This document shows positions 23,721-30,742 of a DNA stretch of 33,731 nucleotides, one piece after another. The stretch is from a virus. Under the pieces are notes generated by a model that was given only the letters and a program-made list of their open reading frames with translations, did not search any database and was not told where the DNA came from. Position 1 is the first letter of the stretch; each line of letters starts with the position of its first letter. The stretch spans positions 1 through 33,731 of IMG/VR virus record IMGVR_UViG_3300013132_000136; one strand, written 5' to 3'. Both the position numbers and the translations under genes were made by a program.

Positions 23721-25037
23721 TTATAGAAATAAATTTTTATATATAGGTGCAATATTTAATATATCTTGCTTTCGAGACTTATCTAAAAATTTCGTAAATT
23801 TAATAAACTCTGGAAGCTTGTCTGAATAATCGGCAGATTCTGCATACTTACTAATACTATTTAAAATACTAACAGCATTCTCGTAAATAGCAGGAGTATA
23901 CTTTTCTTTAATTGTATCTAAATACTGGTCATAATATAAACGTAATTCTTGCTTGATCTCTTTAGGCAAAATTCTTATGTTCATACGTTTTGGACCGTGC
24001 GCTACATGATGTGTTATGATTGGTCTTCTCACTGTAGAATTAATCTTTTTAAACCCACTCTTGTCTAATTTCCAAGATATAAACTCAGGTATGTGCCATA
24101 CATTATATGCTGTGACTGTACAAGCTAACCAAGCAACTATATTAGGGCTTCTTTCGGCATAACTATCTAATTTTAACAAATTTTTGTATGCCTGCTCCCA
24201 TTTAATAGGCCATCGTTGATACTCTATAACATCTCCAACACCATCTATACTAGCTCCAACCCGGACTTGTTTAAAATTAGTCCACATATCTAAAACTCGA
24301 TTAGGCAAATTACTTAAATTAGTGTTGTATTCCAAAATTATTTTATTTGAAGCTTTAGCGTCTATACATTTTTGCAAAAACTCATAATGTCTTTCGATCA
24401 TCATCGGCTCGCCACCTGCCATATAAACGTGCTCTATATTAGGAATATTAACCTCAATTTGTTTCCAAAATTTTTCACTGCCGTGCCAATCATAATCGTT
24501 AGTAAAAAGTCTTCCTTTTTCATTACGTTCTAAAGTCACTGTACCGTGTGTATCCTTGTAAGAATTACCACCGTGATAATTAGTCCATTGTTCATACCAG
24601 GTATGACTGTCAGTTGGCCCACACATTCTACAAGCTAAATTACATAAATTTCCAAATCTTAAATCATAATATTTCAAGTTATTATCAAAAACAGTGCCGT
24701 CATCTTTAGTAATTTTAACTGCATCACTAATTGTAAATTTCCAATTTTCTAGCTCATATTGTCTACGACTATTTAAACTAGACAATTCTTCCTGTTGACA
24801 TCTTCCACATTCGTTGCTCCATTTTCCTTGTAACATATTCAATCTTACTTCTTTCATTAGACTCGCGTTTCGTGCTTCAGTCATATCATCAGTAGATGCA
24901 TTATATGGAGTGCCGTCATCTTTACGCACCACTCCTTGATTCTCAGTTACATTTGCTTGACAACAAACTCTTATATCGCCGTTATTACGGACAGCTTGGA
25001 AAATCCAAGGAATTGGACAAAATGTTGAATTATTCAT
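23721..25037 (-). CDS. Radical-SAM protein with N-terminal twitch-like domain (permuted order)
   Basis: 438 residues from the ATG at 25037; the ATG at 25055 would add six residues. I prefer 25037 because MNNSTFCPIPW matches the paralog's short lead, though neither start has a good ribosome-binding site. Auxiliary block: C7 (TFCPIPW), C25-C26 (IRVCCQA), C77-x2-C80 (ECGRCQQEELSS). Core: C132-x3-C136-x2-C139 (RFGNLCNLACRMCGPTDSHTW) and M-A-G-G-E-P at 206-211. Later: EYNTNLSNLPNR and VGASIDGVGDVIEYQRWPIKW. It overlaps the upstream SPASM gene by eight bases and is followed after 22 bases by its paralog. The pair looks like an old tandem duplication whose members may act on different positions of one substrate. 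Confidence 0.86.
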   Translation of the reverse strand: MNNSTFCPIPWIFQAVRNNGDIRVCCQANVTENQGVVRKDDGTPYNASTDDMTEARNASLMKEVRLNMLQGKWSNECGRCQQEELSSLNSRRQYELENWKFTISDAVKITKDDGTVFDNNLKYYDLRFGNLCNLACRMCGPTDSHTWYEQWTNYHGGNSYKDTHGTVTLERNEKGRLFTNDYDWHGSEKFWKQIEVNIPNIEHVYMAGGEPMMIERHYEFLQKCIDAKASNKIILEYNTNLSNLPNRVLDMWTNFKQVRVGASIDGVGDVIEYQRWPIKWEQAYKNLLKLDSYAERSPNIVAWLACTVTAYNVWHIPEFISWKLDKSGFKKINSTVRRPIITHHVAHGPKRMNIRILPKEIKQELRLYYDQYLDTIKEKYTPAIYENAVSILNSISKYAESADYSDKLPEFIKFTKFLDKSRKQDILNIAPIYKNLFL

Positions 25038-26097
25038 TGATATAAATTTTAGCATTACCGATCGGTTTAACTCCTAGTGTGGACACACTACAGGTTTCGG
25101 TACATCTGTAAATACGGTCAGTTAACCCTGACCCGTGATTCTTACTACTCCAGCTTTTAACTAAATCATTTTTATAAAACCTATGATTTAAAATGTTTGA
25201 AATTGAATTCTTATTACAATCATTCCACCCGGGCCCATACAAATTTAAAATACGCTCGTCTACAAGATGTCTTTTCGACTTATTAATGAATCGTGCATTA
25301 TGTAAAAAACAACAAGGCCAAAGAAGCCCATCATGTCCTAAAAAAAACATACTAGACTTTTGATTATTACATTCTATTTTATCTTCAATTTTAAGATTAG
25401 CATTGTCTATAAAATGAAAATCAAAAACATTATCTATAGTATTTTGATTAATGTCTTTAACAAATTTAATTTCTTCAAATGTTTTATCGTTTAATGTTCT
25501 GTCATGTCTTAAATGAAATTCCTTAAAACCCATTTTTTTACTGATTTGTTTAGCTTCATCAGACTGATGCTTGTTCCAAGAAAAACTTATGAATTGCCAA
25601 ATAGCATAACCATTAGCCTTTATAAACGAATTTGCATTTTCAATTATTTTACTATAGCTAGTTTTTTGTCTATAAAGATGATTAGTATCTTCAAGACCAT
25701 CAATAGAAAAATAAAAAAAATGCTGTTTAAATTTATTTAAAACGTTGGCCAATTCTGAAAAATATTCACCATTACGAATACTAGCATTAGAATGTATACG
25801 AATAATTAAATCGGGATTAATCTCCGATGCTAATTTTAAAACTTTTAAAAAATCAGGATGCATTAAAGGATCATCAATAGTACCACAAAACTCAATTTCA
25901 AGCAACCCTTTATCATTAAAACCTTCAATTACTTTAGTCCAGGTTTCTAAACTTAAAATATCTTTTTTAGGAATTAAACTCCTAACATTATTGTAATTTT
26001 CTAAGTTTGTTCTTACACAACCTAAACATAAAGCATTACACATACTCGAAAGCTCGACTTGTAATTTTTTAGGTGTAGGTACATATACATTACTCAT
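25030..26097 (-). CDS. Radical-SAM/SPASM protein with C-G-T-I-D-D-P in place of GGEP
   Basis: 355 residues from the ATG at 26097; a TTG two codons upstream is also in frame. Core: C20-x3-C24-x2-C27 (ELSSMCNALCLGCVRTN); the GGEP position reads FCGTIDDPLMHP. The strand YFSIDGLEDTNHLYRQKT is almost the same as in the gene at 27085 (FSLDGLEDTNHLYRQNT). The C-terminal block is IECNNQKSSMFFLGHDGLLWPCCFLH, ending with RCTETCSVST. The gene heads the 26097-to-18407 operon and has a TAAATA core six bases before its ATG, with no ribosome-binding site, which hints at a leaderless message. Among the three SPASM paralogs it is the most diverged at the GDP motif. Substrate unknown. Confidence 0.84.
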   Translation of the reverse strand: MSNVYVPTPKKLQVELSSMCNALCLGCVRTNLENYNNVRSLIPKKDILSLETWTKVIEGFNDKGLLEIEFCGTIDDPLMHPDFLKVLKLASEINPDLIIRIHSNASIRNGEYFSELANVLNKFKQHFFYFSIDGLEDTNHLYRQKTSYSKIIENANSFIKANGYAIWQFISFSWNKHQSDEAKQISKKMGFKEFHLRHDRTLNDKTFEEIKFVKDINQNTIDNVFDFHFIDNANLKIEDKIECNNQKSSMFFLGHDGLLWPCCFLHNARFINKSKRHLVDERILNLYGPGWNDCNKNSISNILNHRFYKNDLVKSWSSKNHGSGLTDRIYRCTETCSVSTLGVKPIGNAKIYINE

Positions 26098-26103
26098 AGA
26101 CAA

Positions 26104-26111
26104 TATTTAAC
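26104..26111 (-). promoter_or_regulatory. Late promoter-like core GTTAAATA (minus)
   Basis: Keeps TAAATA but differs from TATAAATA in its first two bases. It ends six bases before the ATG at 26097. Position is like that of the boxes before 17148 and 28248. Weak alone; the repeated placement is what makes it worth listing. Confidence 0.33.
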
Positions 26112-26126
26112 CTTGAAACAATAGGT

Positions 26127-26134
26127 TATAAATA
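26127..26134 (+). promoter_or_regulatory. T4-type late promoter (TATAAATA) four bases before an ATG
   Basis: Exact TATAAATA. With the T4 spacing the start site would be about 26140, inside the ATG at 26139, so the message would be leaderless or the box drives a different start. The box is half of a 13-base AT palindrome (26128-26140). Confidence 0.5.
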
Positions 26135-26138
26135 ATTT

Positions 26139-27092
26139 ATGACTTTTCCAATCAAAATTTACAGAAAAACAAATTATTTTTCGATCGACTGGACAATTAA
26201 CACTTTATGCACTTATCATTGTAGTTACTGTCCTGATATGCTTCATCGCGGGCGAAATATTATATTTGATAAAAATAAAGACAAGCTTATTATTAAACAA
26301 TTTCTAGAAAAGCTTTACAACCAAATAAAAGGTAGACCTACACACGTTTTTTTAAATGGCGGTGAGCCAACTATAAGTCCATATTTTATATATCTGATCG
26401 ACATATTTAAGGACTACGGCTGGTATTGCCACGTTAATACTAATTGTACACGAACCACAGAATGGTGGATTCAAAATGCTCCAAAATTATTCAAAGCAAC
26501 AATAAGCTTTCATCCTGAATGGGATAATCCTAATATATTTGAAAAAGTAAAAACTATCAGTGAACTTACAAATGTAGGAGTGTTTGTTTTAATGTACCCG
26601 CCTTATTGGGAAAAGGCAAAACAAGCATTTTACAATTTTGTTGACATTCCCACTGTAGCTCACGTAGGTATAAGTAGAGTTTTTAAAAGAAAAGATATTA
26701 AGAACGATACTAGCTACGATTATTCAGAAGATCAATTAGAATGGTTTAAAAATAATTCGGGAATTAAAAGACCGTACTTATTTGATATTCCAAAAGAAGA
26801 AGCATTTGGACACGTAATTATAGAAAACGCAGACGGAAGTTCAACTCCTGCTAATGAAAAAATTCTAGTGAATAATAGACAAAATACATTTATTAACTGG
26901 AATTGTAATATGGCTATAGATCACATCCATATAAACGGAGAAGGTCTTATAAAAGGAGCAGCTTGCAATCAAGGTAAAGATTTAGGCACACTGGAAACTT
27001 TCGAATCTTTAAACACTGCTCCTACACATTGTAAACAAATATGGTGTAACTGTACAATTGATACTTTAATCCCAAAGTACAAAATTATTTAA
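26139..27092 (+). CDS. Radical-SAM protein, compact (core first)
   Basis: 317 residues, the shortest of the set. Core: C24-x3-C28-x2-C31 (INTLCTYHCSYCPDM), N-G-G-E-P-T at 73-78, then HVNTNCTRTTEWW and ATISFHPEWD. The C-terminal part has WNCNMAIDHIHINGEGLIKGAACNQG, DLGTLE, and CKQIWCNC, a reduced twitch-like block (C...G.....C......C....C). In plan it is closest to the gene at 13465 (C-x-Y-x-C-S-Y-C, GGEPT, C-terminal block). It is a lone plus-strand gene with an exact TATAAATA four bases before the ATG, and its end overlaps the convergent gene at 27085 by eight bases. No ribosome-binding site is seen. Substrate unknown. Confidence 0.85.
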   Translation: MTFPIKIYRKTNYFSIDWTINTLCTYHCSYCPDMLHRGRNIIFDKNKDKLIIKQFLEKLYNQIKGRPTHVFLNGGEPTISPYFIYLIDIFKDYGWYCHVNTNCTRTTEWWIQNAPKLFKATISFHPEWDNPNIFEKVKTISELTNVGVFVLMYPPYWEKAKQAFYNFVDIPTVAHVGISRVFKRKDIKNDTSYDYSEDQLEWFKNNSGIKRPYLFDIPKEEAFGHVIIENADGSSTPANEKILVNNRQNTFINWNCNMAIDHIHINGEGLIKGAACNQGKDLGTLETFESLNTAPTHCKQIWCNCTIDTLIPKYKII

Positions 27093-28248
27093 ACTGTTCA
27101 GCAAAAGCGTCATATTTCGATCCGCAAGTTTTAGAACAAACTGCTAGCTTACCTTCTGCACAGCTAGGCTTATTCCAACTTTCAGGAATCAGAGTTTGAA
27201 AAAACAAACCATCAACAATATCCCTTAAAGATGTTGTAATTGCGTTAAGATTATCTTTACCTACTTGATCGATAAGGTTCCATATTTGTGTAGTTTTAGG
27301 TGTATGATACCAAACATACATTTGCCCGGCTGTCCAACAACAAGGTTGAACTATACCTTCTGCACTAATATACAAACTTTTTTCTTCTGCTACCTTACAT
27401 TTAATAATAGCTTCATCCCAAACCTTTTCTATAGGCTTTTTCTTAGCGATATCTTTAGTAAAAAATTGCGGATAAGTTTCAATATCTTTCGCTTTACTAG
27501 GAATAAATTTTACTGGTTCGTCACCTTTAGCAAACTTGCTTATTTCATCTAATACACTATTACGATATTTTATATTAGTAGGAGCTTGTAATAATGCTGT
27601 GGCTACGCCTTTACGGTTTCCAGCCTGATGCATCTCTTTAGTAACTCCACTAACATTACTAAAAAACCTTGCTGATTTTTTATACTGAAAACGTTCAAAA
27701 CCCATAGTTGTGGCCAAGGATTCAGCTTGCTCTACCTGATGCTCATTATGAGCAAATACAATATAATCCCAACGAGCACGACCTCCAGCATCAATAAATG
27801 CTTGAGCATTACTCATAATTTTTGACCAAACTGTATTTTGTCTATATAAATGATTAGTATCTTCAAGCCCGTCGAGACTGAATACCACATACCCTTTACG
27901 ACCAATAGTCTGAGCCAACTCCGCCCACCATTCGGGCCTCTTCGCTGACCCATTAGTATGCATACTCAGCATCATCTTAGGATTATGCTCTCTAAAATAG
28001 GCAAATGTTTCTAGCGTATCTCGAGCAGCAATAGGATCTCCGTAGTTTCCGCACATATACATTCTTTCTAATTGTGCAATAAACTCAGGCTTGAAGATTT
28101 GTTTGATATCATTAATGGATAATTCTGTCCCAGGTAGTTGAGGGTTATCTTCTCCTCCGTTAATATTACGAGCACACATTGGACAGGCTGCATTACAAGC
28201 ATCTGTCATTTCTAGATGTATTGTTTTTATTTCATTATATCTATACAT
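27085..28248 (-). CDS. Radical-SAM/SPASM protein with C-G-N-Y-G-D-P in place of GGEP
   Basis: 387 residues from the ATG at 28248. The open frame goes on to 28380 and would add a hydrophobic stretch, but that lies antisense to the methyltransferase at 28295 and is not credible. Core: C18-x3-C22-x2-C25 (MTDACNAACPMCARN), then MYMCGNYGDPIAA for GGEP; strand FSLDGLEDTNHLYRQNT; then WDYIVFAHNEHQVEQAESLA, shared with 20426. C-terminal SPASM block: KCKVAEEKSLYISAEGIVQPCCWTAGQMY, with CSKTCGSKYD at the end. The composition is slightly richer in G+C than its neighbours, which suggests it entered the island separately. Upstream is TTTAAATA four bases before the ATG. A single-gene minus unit between two plus genes. 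Confidence 0.87.
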   Translation of the reverse strand: MYRYNEIKTIHLEMTDACNAACPMCARNINGGEDNPQLPGTELSINDIKQIFKPEFIAQLERMYMCGNYGDPIAARDTLETFAYFREHNPKMMLSMHTNGSAKRPEWWAELAQTIGRKGYVVFSLDGLEDTNHLYRQNTVWSKIMSNAQAFIDAGGRARWDYIVFAHNEHQVEQAESLATTMGFERFQYKKSARFFSNVSGVTKEMHQAGNRKGVATALLQAPTNIKYRNSVLDEISKFAKGDEPVKFIPSKAKDIETYPQFFTKDIAKKKPIEKVWDEAIIKCKVAEEKSLYISAEGIVQPCCWTAGQMYVWYHTPKTTQIWNLIDQVGKDNLNAITTSLRDIVDGLFFQTLIPESWNKPSCAEGKLAVCSKTCGSKYDAFAEQFK

Positions 28249-28252
28249 AATG

Positions 28253-28260
28253 TATTTAAA
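28253..28260 (-). promoter_or_regulatory. Late promoter-like box TTTAAATA (minus)
   Basis: One mismatch to TATAAATA, ending four bases before the ATG at 28248. The same close placement is seen before 26139, so transcripts may begin at the start codon. Confidence 0.38.
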
Positions 28261-28263
28261 TAA

Positions 28264-28271
28264 AATAAATA
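28264..28271 (+). promoter_or_regulatory. Late promoter-like box AATAAATA (plus)
   Basis: One mismatch to TATAAATA, 23 bases before the ATG at 28295, with a purine run (GATAAAAAAGAA) between that may serve as a weak ribosome-binding site. A normal late-gene arrangement. Confidence 0.45.
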
Positions 28272-28294
28272 TCCCAAGATAAAAAAGAACACTA

Positions 28295-28912
28295 ATGACA
28301 ACAAATTTTAGTGATGACACAAGAAACGTGATTAGAAAAGTTTCTGCTAATAAGATTGTAGCAGAGCTTGCTGGGGGCACTGGTTGGGCCAGTCTTGCAG
28401 CTCTTGAAGCTAATGCAAAATTTGTAAAATTTTCAGATGCTAGACCAGAAAGAATAGAGAAATTTAAATTTAATAACTACCAAAATTATAGCACAAATTT
28501 TTTAGATTTAAATAATCCGAACTTGTATAAAGATTTTTTAAATGATGTCGACCTTATAATTTACTGTGGACATTTATACCATTCATATAATCATAAAGAA
28601 ATTTTAAATTTTATTATCGACTCAAATGCTAATGAATTCATAATTAATTCTAAAATGTTTCCTTATCAAGATTATGGAGAACCAAATATAATATGGTATG
28701 ATGAACCAACTAACGTTGTAGATAAAATTTATCACCCAGAGAAAGAACTCGTCAAAGTTGGGTGGGTCAATTTATCTTGGGTTCTTGATTTTCTTAAGTC
28801 CAAAAACATAGAAATTATAAAAATAATTAAAAAAAGACATTGGTACTTAGGGCCCGATCCAAAATTTGAATTTATTAATTTTACCATACACTGTAAAAAA
28901 CCTAATTCATAA
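28295..28912 (+). CDS. Class I SAM-dependent methyltransferase-like protein
   Basis: 205 residues. Motif I is V-A-E-L-A-G-G-T-G-W at 22-31, followed by ALEANAKFVKFSDARPERI, where S-D-A gives the acidic end of strand 2. The central segment DVDLIIYCGHLYHSYNHKEILNFI matches motifs IV-V of small class I methyltransferases, with YCGHLYH in place of a DNA-type NPPY. Later strands EFIINSKMF and WYDEP follow. I see no nucleic-acid-binding extension. The target is likely a small molecule, sugar or protein. It is a lone plus-strand gene whose 3' end overlaps the small minus-strand gene by 11 bases. The start has AATAAATA 23 bases upstream. Confidence 0.75.
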   Translation: MTTNFSDDTRNVIRKVSANKIVAELAGGTGWASLAALEANAKFVKFSDARPERIEKFKFNNYQNYSTNFLDLNNPNLYKDFLNDVDLIIYCGHLYHSYNHKEILNFIIDSNANEFIINSKMFPYQDYGEPNIIWYDEPTNVVDKIYHPEKELVKVGWVNLSWVLDFLKSKNIEIIKIIKKRHWYLGPDPKFEFINFTIHCKKPNS

Positions 28913-29126
28913 TTAATTTAATATCTTTTGCCGGTCCGATACGACTAGGTAAATCTCCGTATTGGTCAATGTAATCTTTTATAACTACCTTATACCAATT
29001 TTGACTATTATGATAAGCCTGAGCATTATACTTGTAAATATTGTTATTAGTAGCTTCCATAACACTTAAGGCCCTTGCAGCTTCTTTCTGCAAATCTCTT
29101 AATTCCATCTTATCTAAATCAATCAC
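28902..29126 (-). CDS. Small hypothetical protein, GTG start
   Basis: 74 residues, beginning at GTG 29126, whose GTGA overlaps the upstream TGA. An internal ATG seven codons in (MELRDLQKEAARAL) is an alternative start. The first part is a helix (MELRDLQKEAARALSVMEATNNN), followed by NAQAYHNSQNWYKVVIKDYIDQYGDLPSRIGPA. There are no cysteines and no known motif. It ends the 33686-to-28902 minus operon and overlaps the convergent methyltransferase gene by 11 bases. The size and helical nature suit an adaptor protein; function unknown. Confidence 0.6.
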   Translation of the reverse strand: MIDLDKMELRDLQKEAARALSVMEATNNNIYKYNAQAYHNSQNWYKVVIKDYIDQYGDLPSRIGPAKDIKLIMN

Positions 29127-30742
29127 GGTCTACCTATTATCATTATTCGTTTATATCCTTTAAGTTGTAATTCGCCTTCAAATAACACTTCATTCATAGG
29201 AAACTTTTTTAATAAATGCTGACTACTGTATACACAATTTATGTGCTCAGGAACTTCAAACAAATTATTACTCTGAATTACTACTAACGGCTTATAGTTT
29301 AATTCTTTAAACCTCAGTTGTTTATACCATTCTTCTGTCATATGCTCTGCACTAGTATTAATAATCAAATCAGGCAAAAATTTTTCTATTACCTTATTAC
29401 CTTCTTTAAAATTTTCTAGTGGTAACTCATACCCGTTTTTATGCAAAACAAGATTATTAATATCTGCACATACACTTTTAACTTTATAATCTTCTAAATT
29501 AGTTAAGTTAAAAATGTAATCACTGATTTCACAAGATTTTTTATCAAAATCTACCAACCTCATTTTATGATAAGTCATTTTGTCGTCATAAAATGATTTA
29601 AGCTGTCCAAACCAACTAGCTAAGATTAAAACATTAGAAAAATGATCTTGTATTTTTGATAACTCCGATACTAACCATATTTTACTTTTAATTTGACTTC
29701 GACTAAAAGCATCATTCAACTGCTCTCGTTGATAGTCATTTTTAATATAGTTGTTAATGCCTCTAAAAATTTTATTACCTAAAAAGCTACGATCTAGCAT
29801 TGACAAATACCCTTTTACAACATCATTCTCAAAATTATCTGACATTAATGCTTTTCTTATAGCCAATGCTAAACTAGCCATTAGCTCAAATTCGTCTGTT
29901 AATTTACTCAAATATAATAAAAGTGACTTATAAATTTCATCTTTATCCTCTTTTGTAAACCCATGAATCAAATCTTCTATGTGTTCTTCTAAAACAACCT
30001 TCTTAGGTATAAATTGTAAAATTATCTTAAACAAAGTATCAACATCATCTGTTTTTTTAACCGCAAAAGATAACCAGCTTAAAAATTCATCATCTTCTTT
30101 AATCTTTCCAACATATTGTAATAAAGATTTTATAACACTTTCCATATTGCCAAATTTTAAAACTAAGGAAGCTAATTCTTTTTTATCTTGTTCTACTTCT
30201 AAATTTACAAGATTTTCTAACTCCTGTTGTAAAGACTCAAAAGTTTGTGAATTTAAAATCTTCTCTTTATCTAAAAAAGATATAACAGTCTTTAAAATAT
30301 TTTCGTCATTACTAGAAGACTTAAGCGTCGAAAATATTAAATCTTTTAAATTTATATCGTCAATTTCTTTAGCTATAAATTTTAAAGTATTAACTCTTAT
30401 TGAGTAGGCATTATCTGCCTTTAATGAGGCAAAAATATAATCGGTTAGATGTGTATTTTTTATATATTTCTTTGCAAGATAGTATAAAAATGCTGCTCGA
30501 ATCTCTTTAAAATCTTGAGACTTAACTATTTTGTGCATTAAATCTGCTAATTCTAAATTAGTTATTGCTATTCCACCACCAAAGTCTTGAAAGAAAACCT
30601 TAACAGTTTGTTCTTTCTTATTATCAAAGGATAGAGCTCGACTCAATGAATGAACTGTATTACCAATACGTTCATGATTGTGATATTTTAAATACTCTTC
30701 TATTCCTAATAAAAATTCTGTACTGTCAGCAGACTCAGTCAT
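29123..30742 (-). CDS. Helical-repeat protein fused to a C-terminal methyltransferase-like domain
   Basis: 539 residues. Residues about 1-345 are a chain of paired helices (TEFLLGIEEYLKYH, RAAFLYYLAKKYIK, FEIL/FKIIL-type repeats, FELMASLALAIRKAL), which looks like HEAT/ARM-type repeats used for protein binding. From about 350 a Rossmann-like domain begins: NVLILASWFGQLKSFYDDK, MRLVDFDKKSCEI, CADINNLV, DLIINTSAEHMTEEWY (about 458-473), VVIQSNNLFEVPEHINCV. The N-T-S-A-E-H-M and Q-S-N-N blocks match a SAM-methyltransferase-like domain I know from marine T4-like phages; its reaction is unknown. The gene overlaps its neighbours by eight (upstream) and four (downstream) bases. Confidence 0.7.
   Translation of the reverse strand: MTESADSTEFLLGIEEYLKYHNHERIGNTVHSLSRALSFDNKKEQTVKVFFQDFGGGIAITNLELADLMHKIVKSQDFKEIRAAFLYYLAKKYIKNTHLTDYIFASLKADNAYSIRVNTLKFIAKEIDDINLKDLIFSTLKSSSNDENILKTVISFLDKEKILNSQTFESLQQELENLVNLEVEQDKKELASLVLKFGNMESVIKSLLQYVGKIKEDDEFLSWLSFAVKKTDDVDTLFKIILQFIPKKVVLEEHIEDLIHGFTKEDKDEIYKSLLLYLSKLTDEFELMASLALAIRKALMSDNFENDVVKGYLSMLDRSFLGNKIFRGINNYIKNDYQREQLNDAFSRSQIKSKIWLVSELSKIQDHFSNVLILASWFGQLKSFYDDKMTYHKMRLVDFDKKSCEISDYIFNLTNLEDYKVKSVCADINNLVLHKNGYELPLENFKEGNKVIEKFLPDLIINTSAEHMTEEWYKQLRFKELNYKPLVVIQSNNLFEVPEHINCVYSSQHLLKKFPMNEVLFEGELQLKGYKRIMIIGRP

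Noticed and set aside
12729-28248. A peptide natural-product (RiPP) cluster with a precursor gene
   Set aside because: I looked for a short Cys/Gly-rich or core-peptide-like frame in the gaps. Gaps are too small and none was found; a precursor outside the window cannot be excluded.
28249-28380. N-terminal extension with a hydrophobic, membrane-like stretch on the radical-SAM gene at 27085
   Set aside because: It lies antisense to the methyltransferase start at 28295. The ATG at 28248 gives the same N-terminal spacing as the paralog at 20426.
29979-30407. Plus-strand open frame of 142 codons opposite the helical-repeat gene
   Set aside because: Low-complexity Ser/Phe/Lys antisense of a Lys/Glu-rich helical protein; no supporting signals.
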